A stretch of DNA of 64,000 nt from Phaeosaccion multiseriatum (GCA_965112735.1 CBCOSG010000001.1:124001-188000); one strand, 5' to 3'. Numbered from the stretch's first letter, positions 28,248 through 38,629 are shown. The notes: generated by a model from the sequence alone, not told the origin. Made by a program: numbers and translations.

Positions 28248-28763
28248 ATGCGCAAAAGACGACTTTATATATCCGACAAAGTTTGTTGTGTTATTGAAAA
28301 CCAAATTTTACGAATCGAAGGACCTTTGGGGGAAAAATCCTTAGTTCTTCCTCGTGGTTTAGGCCTCCGTTGGAGTCAAGGCCGTTTAGATTATCTACCA
28401 AATTGGCGACTGCGAAAACTAGAAGCTAGTTTCTACGACGTTTTAAAAAAAACCATCCAAGGAGTGCATCAAGGTTTTGTCTTACATTTAGATATTTTAG
28501 GTGTGGGATATAAAGCGGAGGTCCAAGATAAGGATTTACGCCTAAAATTGGGCAAAAGCAAAATAGATGTCATGGATTTAGGCTATGGTATTGATGTTAA
28601 ATGCCTAAAACCTCGACATATGTTTTTGCAAGCCGCAGAAGGAAATTTTCTCCGTCAAACTGCTGCTAATATCCGTAGTCTTCACCCTCCGGAAGTTTAT
28701 AAGCAAAAGGGCATTTTTTATCGAGGAGAAAAATCTGTGACCAAACAAGGGAAAGTAAATTAA
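28248..28763 (+). CDS. rpl6: Ribosomal protein L6, left-arm copy
   Basis: Large-subunit protein near the GTPase centre, 171 residues. The C-terminal motif AANIRSLHPPEVYKQKGIFY followed by RGEKSVTKQGK corresponds to the L6 signature (IRxxRxPEPYKGKGIxY). The N-terminus has the IEGPLGEKSL strand. It ends 44 nt before the palindrome spacer and faces its own inverted copy, so the transcripts of the two arms converge here. Confidence 0.9.
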   Translation: MRKRRLYISDKVCCVIENQILRIEGPLGEKSLVLPRGLGLRWSQGRLDYLPNWRLRKLEASFYDVLKKTIQGVHQGFVLHLDILGVGYKAEVQDKDLRLKLGKSKIDVMDLGYGIDVKCLKPRHMFLQAAEGNFLRQTAANIRSLHPPEVYKQKGIFYRGEKSVTKQGKVN

Positions 28764-28807
28764 AGAATTACGCCTCTACATATGCTAAAGAAAAAAGATA
28801 GGGGGTC

Positions 28808-28842
28808 AAGGATTAGTAAAGACGGTACTACTAAAAGAGCTA
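28808..28842. other. 35-nt asymmetric spacer at the centre of the palindrome
   Basis: This is the only sequence between the two arms. The flanking stem ends in GGGGGTC on the left and GACCCCC on the right. Inside the spacer, TAGTA (28814-28818) can pair with TACTA (28826-28830) around a 7-nt loop, so a small hairpin sits almost at the symmetry centre. It could be a hairpin telomere loop, a fold-back replication junction, or a tiny single-copy region of a circular map. The sequence cannot distinguish these. Confidence 0.9.
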
Positions 28843-28886
28843 GACCCCCTATCTTTTTTCTTTAGCATATGTAGAGGCGTAATTCT

Positions 28887-29402
28887 TTAATTTACTTTCC
28901 CTTGTTTGGTCACAGATTTTTCTCCTCGATAAAAAATGCCCTTTTGCTTATAAACTTCCGGAGGGTGAAGACTACGGATATTAGCAGCAGTTTGACGGAG
29001 AAAATTTCCTTCTGCGGCTTGCAAAAACATATGTCGAGGTTTTAGGCATTTAACATCAATACCATAGCCTAAATCCATGACATCTATTTTGCTTTTGCCC
29101 AATTTTAGGCGTAAATCCTTATCTTGGACCTCCGCTTTATATCCCACACCTAAAATATCTAAATGTAAGACAAAACCTTGATGCACTCCTTGGATGGTTT
29201 TTTTTAAAACGTCGTAGAAACTAGCTTCTAGTTTTCGCAGTCGCCAATTTGGTAGATAATCTAAACGGCCTTGACTCCAACGGAGGCCTAAACCACGAGG
29301 AAGAACTAAGGATTTTTCCCCCAAAGGTCCTTCGATTCGTAAAATTTGGTTTTCAATAACACAACAAACTTTGTCGGATATATAAAGTCGTCTTTTGCGC
29401 AT
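28887..29402 (-). CDS. rpl6: Ribosomal protein L6, right-arm copy
   Basis: Identical protein to the left copy, convergent with it; only 123 nt separate the two stop codons. Confidence 0.9.
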   Translation of the reverse strand: MRKRRLYISDKVCCVIENQILRIEGPLGEKSLVLPRGLGLRWSQGRLDYLPNWRLRKLEASFYDVLKKTIQGVHQGFVLHLDILGVGYKAEVQDKDLRLKLGKSKIDVMDLGYGIDVKCLKPRHMFLQAAEGNFLRQTAANIRSLHPPEVYKQKGIFYRGEKSVTKQGKVN

Positions 29403-29632
29403 AAGATTTGATACAATACATTCAGCTGGGTCTTTCTAAAAATATCTCTTCAATCTTCAACTCTATAAGAAGAATATAAATTTGAGCCCCTGTACACATA
29501 AGTAGAATGATAATTAGAAATACTGAGATCAAGGAGGAAAATAATCCAACTAATTTTATTGGAGTTAGTTTTCCCTATTTAGAAAAGGCTTGTCAGCCTA
29601 TGATGAAGACAAACCTCCGGGAGTGGCTGATC

Positions 29633-29705
29633 AGGGTCCAATAGGACTCGAACCTATGACGTTTGGCTTAGAAGGCCAATGCTCTTCCAACTGAGCTATG
29701 GACCC
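29633..29705 (-). tRNA. trnR(ucu): tRNA-Arg(UCU), right-arm copy
   Basis: Mirror of 27945-28017, identical. Confidence 0.92.
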
Positions 29706-29777
29706 AGCAAAAGAAGGGATTTGAACCCTCAGCTTCAAACTTGGCAAGCTTGCACTCTACCTTTGAGTTACTTCTGC
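29706..29777 (-). tRNA. trnG(gcc): tRNA-Gly(GCC), right-arm copy (intact)
   Basis: Acceptor GCAGAAG/CTTTTGC, D-arm AACTCAAAGGTAGAG, anticodon stem CAAGC/GTTTG around TTGCCAA. Good cloverleaf, so this is the functional copy. Confidence 0.9.
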
Positions 29778-29876
29778 ATTTATCTACTAACTAGGCTGGA
29801 AACCAAATAAAATCCTCCTGATAGAATTTGCAATCCAAGGCATTGACTCTATAGTATTCAATTGTGCATTCTTTTA

Positions 29877-29945
29877 TGGAGTACAAGGATTTGAACCTTG
29901 GATGGCCGCGCCAAAAACGGCTGCCTTTCCACTTGGCTATACTCC
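29877..29945 (-). tRNA. trnQ(uug): tRNA-Gln(UUG), right-arm copy (intact)
   Basis: Acceptor GGAGTAT/GTACTCC; anticodon stem GCCGT/GCGGC closes the loop TTTTGGC with anticodon TTG. Confidence 0.85.
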
Positions 29946-30013
29946 AACCAAAGTTTGGCTTAACTTTATGATACAGGCCCACTAATGTCCACAACAACCA
30001 ATATATTTTCCCT

Positions 30014-30541
30014 CTATAAATTTTGGATAAGATTACCTACCACTCTCTTCACACTATCGTCGTACCTAAGTTCTTCGTAGCCTGTCAATGGGAAATCTTT
30101 TCGTAAAGGATGGCCTTGAAAGCCGTAATCCGTTAAGATTCGCCGTAAACTGGGGTGATTTTCAAAAAGGATACCAAACATATCCCAAACTTCTCTTTCC
30201 CACCAATTGGCGCCCATATAAATATTAGTTACTGAATCTAGACCTAAAAATCTAAAGGTTTTAGGTTGAAACAGAGTTCGCAAACGGAGGCGTTGGTTAT
30301 ACTTGATACTTAATACTTCGTAGACCACTTCCAACCGACTTTGTCGGCAAGGGTAATCCACTCCGGAGATACAAGATAAAATTTTATACCCAGTGTTTGT
30401 ATGATACTTTAGATAAACCAAAGTTGAAAAACACTGAGGAGGAAAAGGCAGATAAGCGCACACCTCCTGGTTTTTTACCCGCACCTGGCTCAGAGGAATA
30501 ATTTCCATATTAGGTTGTAAATACCTATGGTACAATTTCAT
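30014..30541 (-). CDS. nad9: NADH dehydrogenase subunit 9, right-arm copy (intact)
   Basis: The 30-kDa (NuoC) subunit of the complex I connecting module, 175 residues. Signatures: [14 protein letters not shown] and [18 protein letters not shown]. The ATG at 30541 gives MKLYHRYLQPNM; a second in-frame ATG twelve codons on is possible. It is adjacent to rps7 upstream and trnQ downstream. This is the usable copy, since the left one is frameshifted four times. Its 5' end has been copied upstream of nad11. Confidence 0.94.
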   Translation of the reverse strand: MKLYHRYLQPNMEIIPLSQVRVKNQEVCAYLPFPPQCFSTLVYLKYHTNTGYKILSCISGVDYPCRQSRLEVVYEVLSIKYNQRLRLRTLFQPKTFRFLGLDSVTNIYMGANWWEREVWDMFGILFENHPSLRRILTDYGFQGHPLRKDFPLTGYEELRYDDSVKRVVGNLIQNL

Positions 30542-30593
30542 ACAAATATCAGTACGATCTTGGCCCTCTAATACACAAAAGCCGATTCAGTTT

Positions 30594-31028
30594 TTAGTGC
30601 CAGCGATAGTTGGCATAAGGCCGACCTTCTAAACTTTGTTGATGATAAGCCTGCTTTAGAAAAGTGGCTTCGCCAGTCGACTGACTGGCTTTACACAAGG
30701 AAGAACCTAGATTTTTAGATAGTGGACCCTTCGGAGTCGTACGAAGAATCCAGTGGAGACTAAGGTATTGACGACGTTTTTTCCAGAGAGGGAAAGAAAT
30801 CCATCGTACTTTGGCTTGCTTTTTTCTTCGGCCAGGAAAAGTTTTTCCCTGAGCCATAGGTTCAGTCTGTTGAAGAGCATGAAAAAACACATAAGCCGCC
30901 TTTTTCGGTTGATGCTCGTAGAGGTAGCGCAGACTGCTACCTACGAGGCTGTGAGCTCGAAGTCGACCCCCGCGGCGAATGAGATGCTTACAAAAAATAC
31001 TTCCTTCAGAACTTTGGCTCAATCTCAT
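30594..31028 (-). CDS. rps7: Ribosomal protein S7, right-arm copy (intact)
   Basis: SSU head assembly protein, 144 residues. The conserved part is the GGRLRAHSLVGSSLRYLYEH region, then KAAYVFFHALQQTEP and the C-terminal RPYANYRWH, equivalent to the FAHYRW end of bacterial S7. It starts 3 nt after rps12, preserving str operon order. Intact here, frameshifted in the left arm. Confidence 0.85.
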   Translation of the reverse strand: MRLSQSSEGSIFCKHLIRRGGRLRAHSLVGSSLRYLYEHQPKKAAYVFFHALQQTEPMAQGKTFPGRRKKQAKVRWISFPLWKKRRQYLSLHWILRTTPKGPLSKNLGSSLCKASQSTGEATFLKQAYHQQSLEGRPYANYRWH

Positions 31029-31031
31029 TTT

Positions 31032-31460
31032 TTATGGTTTTCTGGCCCCATATTTGGACCGAGAAGTGGTACGCTTTATTAAACCCAAACAGTCATACTT
31101 GCCCCGAATGACGTGGTAACGGACACCAGGAAGATCTTTAGCTCGACCTCCTCGAATCAAAACAGAATTAAATTCCTGAAGGTTGTGGCCCTCGCCAGGA
31201 ATGTAGGCGCTGATTCGACGGCCTGTACTTAGGCGTACTCGGCATAACTTTCGTAGGGCAGAGTTAGGCTTTTTGGGTTTTCGTAAGTAAATTTTTAAAC
31301 AAAGGCCCTTTTTTTGAGGGCAAGACTTTAAAGCGGGAGATTTGCTACGAGAGGACTGAGGTATACGGGGATAACGAACAAGCTGATGTAAGCCGCAAAT
31401 TTGGATTTGGTAAGATTTGAACTTACCACCGCCGGGACAGAAATCTGACGGCCTATCCAT
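31032..31460 (-). CDS. rps12: Ribosomal protein S12, right-arm copy (intact)
   Basis: Decoding-centre protein with all signatures: [58 protein letters not shown] and [16 protein letters not shown]. Homology begins at the LHQLVRYPR segment, about 24 residues after the only ATG (31460); the extra N-terminus is translated from a decayed trnR copy, so either the protein has gained an N-terminal extension or translation begins at a non-ATG codon such as ATT. Lies directly upstream of rps7. Confidence 0.92.
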   Translation of the reverse strand: MDRPSDFCPGGGKFKSYQIQICGLHQLVRYPRIPQSSRSKSPALKSCPQKKGLCLKIYLRKPKKPNSALRKLCRVRLSTGRRISAYIPGEGHNLQEFNSVLIRGGRAKDLPGVRYHVIRGKYDCLGLIKRTTSRSKYGARKP

Positions 31461-31468
31461 ACAAATCC
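31403..31468 (-). pseudogene. Decayed trnR copy overlapping the rps12 5' end
   Basis: The ends GGATTTG/CAAATCC pair, the T-arm TAAGTTCAAATCTTA matches trnR(ucg) at 15352, and TTTCTGTCCCG recalls its anticodon arm, but the D-arm is gone and the whole is only 66 nt. The element GGTGATGCC...CCGTGGCATT precedes both loci, so a larger block was copied. Confidence 0.65.
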
Positions 31469-31796
31469 AGGAACCTTTCTAAGCACCAATGGATCAGACT
31501 GATGCTTAAATGCCAAGGTTGCTTACTGAATGCCACGGCTTCCTTGGGGGTTGGCATCACCCTTTTCCGCCTTCTAACCCCTTCCTCGAAAGAGGTATCT
31601 TCGGCGGAAGCTTGCAAGAGAAACCCATTTATCTATCCTCTTTATTTTAGCTAGTATCGGCCTATATGGCCAATATTGGCTATAATGGGAATATAGGTAG
31701 ATGGCCCAGATCCGGACCTGGGACTAATGTAGCAGATGTAAGACTTTAAACCGAGGATTTCCTCGTTAGACTGGGGATTTATTCGTTCATGCATAC
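31469..31796. other. Spacer between rps12 and trnM (right arm)
   Basis: No ORF. Contains the palindrome GCCAATATTGGC near 31670, the TTCCGCC/GGCGGAA inverted repeat and the GATGCC/GGCATT element. Longer and better preserved than the left-arm counterpart. Confidence 0.45.
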
Positions 31797-32011
31797 GGGC
31801 GGAGGTAGGATTCGAACCTACGACTTTTAGATCATGAGCCTAACAAGCTGGCCAACTGCTCTACTCCACCATGGTATGAAAAGACTATGTGAGTCCTAGG
31901 TCTAAAAAACTTTACCAATCAAACTACCTCCACTGCCTAAGCTTCGCGCAGTAGACTCACTTATAATTCCATAGCTTAATAGCATAGAAGACAAAATAAT
32001 TTACTTAGGGG
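31794..32011 (-). repeat. Third cassette copy, right arm
   Basis: Mirror of 25728-25945: family B 3' flank, rps8 3' end, intact CAU tRNA. Confidence 0.85.
31797..31870 (-). tRNA. trnM(cau): tRNA-Met/Ile(CAU), right-arm copy of third CAU tRNA
   Basis: Identical to 25869-25942. Confidence 0.85.
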
Positions 32012-32049
32012 TATTATACCCCTTTAGCAACTTACCTATCTCTACACTA

Positions 32050-32908
32050 TTAAGGTTTTTCGACTCGATCTTCAAGTTGAGCCTTATATAGTTCTCCGTA
32101 ATGATCAAGAGCCGCGTTATACTCTTGAAGAAGCCAATCTATTGCTCCTATATCCAGTTTTCCCGACGCCGTCTTCATCAGGTCTGAGGGGACTCTCCTG
32201 CTTTCGAGGGCCCGGAATTTCGTGACACTCTCTTGAGTGTCCGCAGTGAAGTTATCGAACGTCGAAGAATAGAAATTTTGCAGCGACGACCTTCCATCTA
32301 GACCGTAAAAGAACTTTCCGACCCACACATCTGCCACTAGCCCCCGCTACAATTATTTGAATTCTTTTGCCGTGTTCTACAGCCACTTCCCACACTATTC
32401 TTTTTTTTGTAAACCCTTTAGCGTGGAGTACTCCAGGATTCAAAAAACACTCCTGAAACAGTCGTGTGGTTGATCGCACATACGCCGGCAGTAAATAGAG
32501 ACAGGCCAATAAGGAGAGTAAACCTATGAGATAAAACAAAATAGAGTATTTTGGTGGTAGACCGATTCCGAGGATAAATGACGAATACAAGAGAGTTTGT
32601 ACTTTTGCCAAACCTTCGTGTCCCAGACTATCCTGGTAAAGAGATGCGACATAACTGCCCTCTCTACACCGGGTTTTATCCTTTCTAAACTTGGGTAAAA
32701 TTACCTCTTTATGGTAGTAAAAAATCCACCCCAGATGGACGCTGAATTGCACTAGTGAACACACGATATCAAACCTACCCTCAAACAGTCCAAGGGAGGA
32801 AATGACAAAGGTTAAAAAGTAGGCTACAAACAGTATTACAAACCAAACCTCTGTATCCAAATCTGTTATTCGTTTCCACATACGACGCAGCATGTATTTA
32901 AACATCAT
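32050..32908 (-). CDS. Family B membrane protein downstream of rnl, frameshifted, right-arm copy
   Basis: Same 218 + 95 residue split as the left copy with the same five-G run at the break. The shared defect in both arms is the main argument against a random base-calling error. Confidence 0.65.
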
Positions 32909-32909
32909 A

Positions 32910-33310
32910 AGCCTAATTAGTAAGGATCAGCTACACCGCTTACACGACTTTCACTACCCTCCTATTCACGTTTTCGTCTAAAACGAGGCCTAGACAATGC
33001 TTGAGGACAAGTTTCTGGCTTAGATGCTTTCAGCCATTCTCTTCTAGAGATGTAGCTACCCGACACTGCATGTGCTCACACAACCGGTACACCATGGATC
33101 CCCGAAATTCGGTCCTCTCGTACTAGAATTTCTTCCCTTAGATTGTTGTCCACAGTAGATAGGGACCAAACTGTCTCACGACGTTCTAAACCCAACTCAC
33201 GTACCACTTTCATGGGCGAACAGCCCAACCCTTGGAAGCTTTTTCTCCTCCAGGATGTGATGAGTCGACATCGAGGTGCCAAACCCTTCCGTCGATAGGA
33301 GCTCTCGAGA

Positions 33311-33346
<36 letters not shown>

Positions 33347-33651
33347 TATGAGCGGTGAAGTGCCCATATGCACATCCACCGGATCTGTATGGCCGACTTT
33401 CGTCTCTGTTCGACTTGTGAGTCTTACAGTCAGGCACACATCAAGCCATTCCGCCTTTTCTTCCTTCATGGAAGGGTGTACCTTTGCGTACCCCCGTTAC
33501 TCTTTAGGAGGCTGCCGTCCCAGCCAAACTACCCGTCTGAGCCTGTCCCAAGTCAGGTGAAGAAAGCTAGACTGAAGGAGGGTGGTCTTTCATCTGCGGC
33601 ATAACCTCCCACCTACTACTACGCAACCTATGTCATGCTTCCCAGCTCAAA

Positions 33652-33685
<34 letters not shown>

Positions 33686-33761
33686 CTGCAGCGAGGTCGC
33701 CTCTTCACGACCATGGGAATTTCACTGAGTCCGTGTTGGAGACAGCGGAGCAGTCGTTACA

Positions 33762-33792
<31 letters not shown>

Positions 33793-33878
33793 TCAGTTTT
33801 GCTACCTTAGGACCGTCAGAGTTACAGCCGCCGTTTACTGGGCATTCTCCCTAAAAGCTTCCACTTTCGGGTCTTCCG

Positions 33879-33916
<38 letters not shown>

Positions 33917-35613
33917 TTTACAACTTCGCAGAGTCCTGTGTTTTTACTAAACAGTCGCCGCTCCCACTTTAGTGCCAAGCCTACAAAGGCTTCCTCCTTC
34001 TACCGAAGCCACGGAGTCATTTTGCCGAGTTCCTTCAACACGGTTCTCTCAAAAGGCCTGAGTGTACTCCACCCATTCACCTGTGTCGGTTTACGATACG
34101 GTGCCGCTCCTAGAAGTATTTCCTGGAAGCTGAGCTAAAGCAGAGGAGACCAGCTATACTCCTCTACTTCCTCTGCCAGCTTCGTCCTGTCTAAGATCTC
34201 CCATCAACCCTGGCTTTCGTCAGCAGTCTTAGGGACCGTCTTTATGGCTTGAGATTAGCTCAAGCCCCCACGAAGAAGAAATCTGTCGTGGAAACCCTTG
34301 AATTTAAGGCCACCAGGATCCTCCTGGTTTGTTGCTACTCATGTCAGTATTCTCGATTCCGATATCTCCAATGAAGGTTGCCCCTCATCTTCCTCGACCT
34401 ACGGAAGGTTCTGCTACCACCCTGTAGGGTTTGAGGCTTCGGTAGGAAAGATTAGTCCCAAACATTGTGGGCGCAAAAAACTTCGACCAGTGAGCTGTTA
34501 CGCATTCTTTAAAGGATGACTGCTACCAAGCCTACCTCCTGGCTGTCTTTAGCTCGTCACCTCCTTCTTCACTTCCTTTCCTTTGGGGACCTTAACCATC
34601 AATCTGGGCTGTTTCCCTTTTGACCAAGGACCTTCGCACCCATGGTCTGTCTGCCTTGATTGAAGACGTATCCTGTATTCGCAGTTTGCCATAAGTCAGT
34701 AAGATTTTGCCTCCCCTTTCCTACGACAGTGCTCTACCCCGGATTTCCCATTAAGACGCTCTACTTCAATAGATTTCGCAGAAAACCAGCTATCTCCGAC
34801 TTTGATTGGCCTTTCACCCCTAAGATCAAATCATCCCAGTATTTTGCCACATACACGGGTTCGGTCCTCCAAAGAAAGTTGCCTTGTCTTTTTCAACCTG
34901 TTCAATCTTAGCTCAGTCGGTTTCGGGTAAAAAAAATTGGGACTCCACGAAGTTTTACTCCTCGATTGACCTTTGCCTTCCTAAACTTAAGCTTGCCCCT
35001 AATCTTTTACTCACTGACCCATTATACAAAAGGTAGGCTGTCACTTCCACAAAGCTTCAACACCTAAAAGGCAGGGAGTTTCAGGACATTTCACAGCAGA
35101 AATCTCTGTTTCACCTTTCTCTCACGATACTTGTTCACTATGGGTGGCCCAGTCTATTTAGGCTTTGAGGATGGCTCCCCAATATTCCTTGTCTATCGCC
35201 AGAAAAGTACTTGAATCCTCTCCTTTTCTTCCCTACGGGACTTGTACCTTCTATGGTTTTCTTCTCCATCCAATGTTTTATTGAGCTGGAGTCGTTTTTT
35301 AATTTGGATCTTTCAAGGTCGTCTAGGAGAGAGCCTACACCGTTTTCGCTCACCGCTACTTACGGTATCTCGGTTGATTTCTCTTAAGCAGATTACTTAG
35401 ATGTTTCAGTTTGTCTGCCCTCTTCTTTGCAGGCTTTACTGGCCTGTTTTTCCTCAAACGGAATGGTTTTCCAAGGTAGAAGGTCGAAGTGCACAGGTCG
35501 AAGACCTTCCTCCGAGCTTTCGTTGTTGTCTACGTCTACAGAGGCTGGGCCCCTAGGCATTCCCTCCATGCCCTTTGTGAAGATTTTCTTTATTTTGCTT
35601 GAAGCTTGTCACA
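32910..35613 (-). rRNA. rnl: Large subunit rRNA, right-arm copy
   Basis: Mirror of the left copy; differs by one G (GGG for GGGG near 35233). Confidence 0.95.
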
Positions 35614-35647
35614 AACTTCACAAATGGAAGAAAAATCTTGTCAGCTC

Positions 35648-36544
35648 CTAAGAGGAAACCCAAATCTTAAAAGTGACGTACAAAACAAGGACCAAATATG
35701 GTCCTATTATTTTATACGGCTCCCACCGCCATAGTTTGTAAAGTGACAGTCCCCACACTACTAAAAAAGTAGCATAGACCCAGCCAAGATACACATACAT
35801 ATGGCGGACTCCGAGGAGTCCAATGCAGGTGTATAAGATTATAAGTGAAAGATAAGCCAATACCAAAGGAAGGTCTCGCCACAAGCGGACGACAAAATCC
35901 CAACTCTCCCCAAGAATTTTAACCACCTTTTTTAGACCTGCCCCTACGGGGCATAGATCTATTACGTTGCCTGAGGCTAAAGTGGTTAAGGGAGTTGAGG
36001 AGTAAGCTTCGACTATCATGTGAGAGCCTCTGCCATTGGCAGTCAAATTACTGTCTCCCAACCATTCCTTAGAATACCGCACACAGCGAGTGCAATGTAT
36101 GCAACGAGTCATCAAACTTTTTATACCTAGACCTAGAAAAGTCTCTTTGACCGTACGCTTTACTTCAGCGTACCGTGTTTTGTCACTGCCGAAGTGAAAG
36201 CTTTGATTTTGGAGATCGCATTCCCCTCCTTGGTCACAAATAGGGCAATCTAGAGGGTGGTTTACTAGATTGAACTCTAAAACTGTTTCTCGGGCTTTTC
36301 GTACCAAAGGACTATGAAGAAAAAATCGTCCGCCTCCTAAAATAGGGAAGGCACAACTCATCTGAGGTTTTGGACCTTGGCTAACTTCTACTAGACAGGA
36401 ACGACAATTTCCCGCGATATTTAATAAGGGATGATAACAAAATCGAGGAAGTTCTATGCCTAAACTACTACATGCTTGTAATACTGAGGAAAATTCTTCA
36501 ACAAAAACAAGCTGATGGTTGATAAATATTTTTTTAGTGGTCAT
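35648..36544 (-). CDS. nad11: Nad11 iron-sulfur domain with membrane tail, right-arm copy
   Basis: Identical 298-residue protein to the left copy, including the three-helix tail. Confidence 0.93.
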   Translation of the reverse strand: MTTKKIFINHQLVFVEEFSSVLQACSSLGIELPRFCYHPLLNIAGNCRSCLVEVSQGPKPQMSCAFPILGGGRFFLHSPLVRKARETVLEFNLVNHPLDCPICDQGGECDLQNQSFHFGSDKTRYAEVKRTVKETFLGLGIKSLMTRCIHCTRCVRYSKEWLGDSNLTANGRGSHMIVEAYSSTPLTTLASGNVIDLCPVGAGLKKVVKILGESWDFVVRLWRDLPLVLAYLSLIILYTCIGLLGVRHMYVYLGWVYATFLVVWGLSLYKLWRWEPYKIIGPYLVLVLYVTFKIWVSS

Positions 36545-36610
36545 AGGAAGTATAAATTTTCTCTATTTTGACTTGGGAGGTATTCTTTCTCTTTTTGCTT
36601 ACTTTCCCAA

Positions 36611-36705
36611 GGTTTTTTACCCCTACCTGATTCAGACGAATGGCTTCCATATTAGGTTATAAATACCTATGGTATAATTTCATACAAATATCAGTACGAT
36701 CTTGG
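36611..36705 (-). pseudogene. Copied 5' fragment of nad9, right arm
   Basis: Mirror of 21033-21127. Confidence 0.85.
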
Positions 36706-36727
36706 TTTCTACTTTTTTACAAGTATT

Positions 36728-36798
36728 AGACCGGAGGGAAAGTCGAATTCCCATAATTGGATTTGCAATCCAAGGCATTGCCCTTATGCTATCCGGTC
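36728..36798 (-). tRNA. trnC(gca): tRNA-Cys(GCA), right-arm copy
   Basis: Identical to 20940-21010. Confidence 0.92.
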
Positions 36799-36897
36799 TC
36801 CCATCGCATTCACTAAAATTACCAAAATATGTGATGCAAGAGATACCTTGAGGTTTTCTATTAGGCTCCTGAAGTTCGTAGGCAAATACCTAAGTAT

Positions 36898-36971
36898 TCG
36901 GGAAAATGTGATTTGAACACATGACCTTCTGTTCCCAAAACAGATGCGCTACCAAGCTGCGCCATTTCCCG
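36898..36971 (-). tRNA. trnP(ugg): tRNA-Pro(UGG), right-arm copy
   Basis: Identical to 20767-20840. Confidence 0.93.
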
Positions 36972-36994
36972 ACTGGGCTTCGAACATCAGATAC

Positions 36995-37147
36995 TTAACG
37001 GGGAAGATCCTTAAAAATCTTGCGTAATTTTAAAGAGGCACTAAGACTGGGCAGGTAGTAGAAAACAAAGAAAAAATAAAATCCAAAAAAACACAAACCC
37101 AAATTAAGAATTTGAGTAAAAAAGGTGATTTGATCAAATTGTGGCAT
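36995..37147 (-). CDS. atp8: ATP synthase subunit 8, right-arm copy
   Basis: Identical 50-residue protein, MPQFDQITFFTQI N-terminus. Confidence 0.88.
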   Translation of the reverse strand: MPQFDQITFFTQILNLGLCFFGFYFFFVFYYLPSLSASLKLRKIFKDLPR

Positions 37148-37237
37148 GGTTCTTCCTAAATATCACGAAGTCCGTATTTGCTCCTCTGAAACAAATCTAG
37201 GTTCTATAAATTACTGTTTGCTTCTTTTTTCCTTATT

Positions 37238-37548
37238 TTTTCCCTCACAAGAGAAGTGGAGTGGGGTGTAGCTAATTTAATATATATTTTTTGGTCTTCA
37301 TCTTAAATCCCAGAAAGTCAGGAAACAGGATATTGCGGGCAAAGGTAGAACTTATACCTACGACTTTTAGATCATGAGCCTAACAAGCTGGCCAAGTGCT
37401 TTAGTCCACCAGTATATGAAAAAACTACGTGAATCTTAGATTTAAAAAACTTCACAAATCAAACTACCTCCACTGCCTAAGCTTCGCGCAGTAGACTCAC
37501 TTATAATTCTATAGCTTAATAGCGTAGAACACAAGATAATTTACTTAG
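37238..37548 (-). repeat. Second cassette copy, right arm
   Basis: Mirror of 20190-20500; includes the CAU-tRNA-like pseudogene at 37337-37410. Confidence 0.85.
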
Positions 37549-37583
37549 GATTATTCTACTTTTCTAGTATTGTAATCTACCCA

Positions 37584-38426
37584 TTAAGGTTTTTCGATTG
37601 TATCCTCTAGTTGGGCTCTATACTCTTCTCCTACATAATCAAGAACGGTATTATAGTCCTGAAGGAACCAATTTACTGCCCCTACATCTACTTTCCCGGA
37701 CGCCGTCTTCAATAGCTCTGAGGGGACTCCTCTTCTCTCGAGGAATCGGAATTTTGTGACACTTTCGTGAGTGTCCGCAGTGAAGTTAGCAAACGTCGAA
37801 GAAAATAAGTTTTGCATCGACGACCTCCCGTCTGGGCCATAAAGGTACTTTCCGATCCCCACGTCGACAAGTAGGCCCCCTATAATGAAAATTCCGGCCC
37901 TCTTTAAGTGTTCCACAGTTAGCTCCCACACTAACCTCTTTTTCGTGAACCCTCTCTCATAGAGTACACGGGGGTCCAAAAAACATTCATTAAAAAGCCG
38001 CCGCGTTGCCCGCAGATATCCTGGCAAGAAGTAAATGGACATTAATACGAAAATTACACCTACAAAGTAGGCCATATTTGAATACTGCCGCGGCAGAAGA
38101 ATCCCCAATACAAAAGACCAATACAGATATGTCTGAAGTTTGCCAAAGATTGGATGGGTAAGACTGTCCGCGTAAAGAGAGACTACATAAAGGCCCTCTT
38201 TAGACCGAGTTTTGGCATTTTCAAATTTTAGTATCATCGACCATTTTTGATATTGAAACACCCAAACCACACAAAGACTCGCTTTAAAAATGAACGAGGC
38301 CGAATTTGGGTACATATACGGTAGCGGCAGTAAAAGAGTTTGAATTCCTAAAGTCAAAATGAAAGCAGGGCTTAAAATTTTAAACCAAGATTTTGCAGGA
38401 GAATTGACTAAAAACTGCAAGTACAA
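37584..38426 (-). CDS. orf280, family B membrane protein, right-arm copy
   Basis: Identical protein to the left copy; TTG start inferred in the same place. Confidence 0.68.
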   Translation of the reverse strand: MYLQFLVNSPAKSWFKILSPAFILTLGIQTLLLPLPYMYPNSASFIFKASLCVVWVFQYQKWSMILKFENAKTRSKEGLYVVSLYADSLTHPIFGKLQTYLYWSFVLGILLPRQYSNMAYFVGVIFVLMSIYFLPGYLRATRRLFNECFLDPRVLYERGFTKKRLVWELTVEHLKRAGIFIIGGLLVDVGIGKYLYGPDGRSSMQNLFSSTFANFTADTHESVTKFRFLERRGVPSELLKTASGKVDVGAVNWFLQDYNTVLDYVGEEYRAQLEDTIEKP

Positions 38427-38443
38427 GTAGAGAGCTCATTAGT

Positions 38444-38629
38444 TTAATTTTTTATCAAATTAAAGAAGTTCATTAGTACACAAAACCAAAAAAAAATAAG
38501 CATACTCACCAAGAGCTTCAAAATCTCAGTGATGCTGATGCCTAAAAAATACCAAAACCCTATATTGTGTTTTAAGACTGACATAGGTTCCAGAAGCTTA
38601 TGTTTCACCTTTATAAAGAAAACTTTCAT
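38444..38629 (-). CDS. orf61, right-arm copy
   Basis: Identical to 19109-19294; hypothetical small membrane protein. Confidence 0.35.
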   Translation of the reverse strand: MKVFFIKVKHKLLEPMSVLKHNIGFWYFLGISITEILKLLVSMLIFFWFCVLMNFFNLIKN

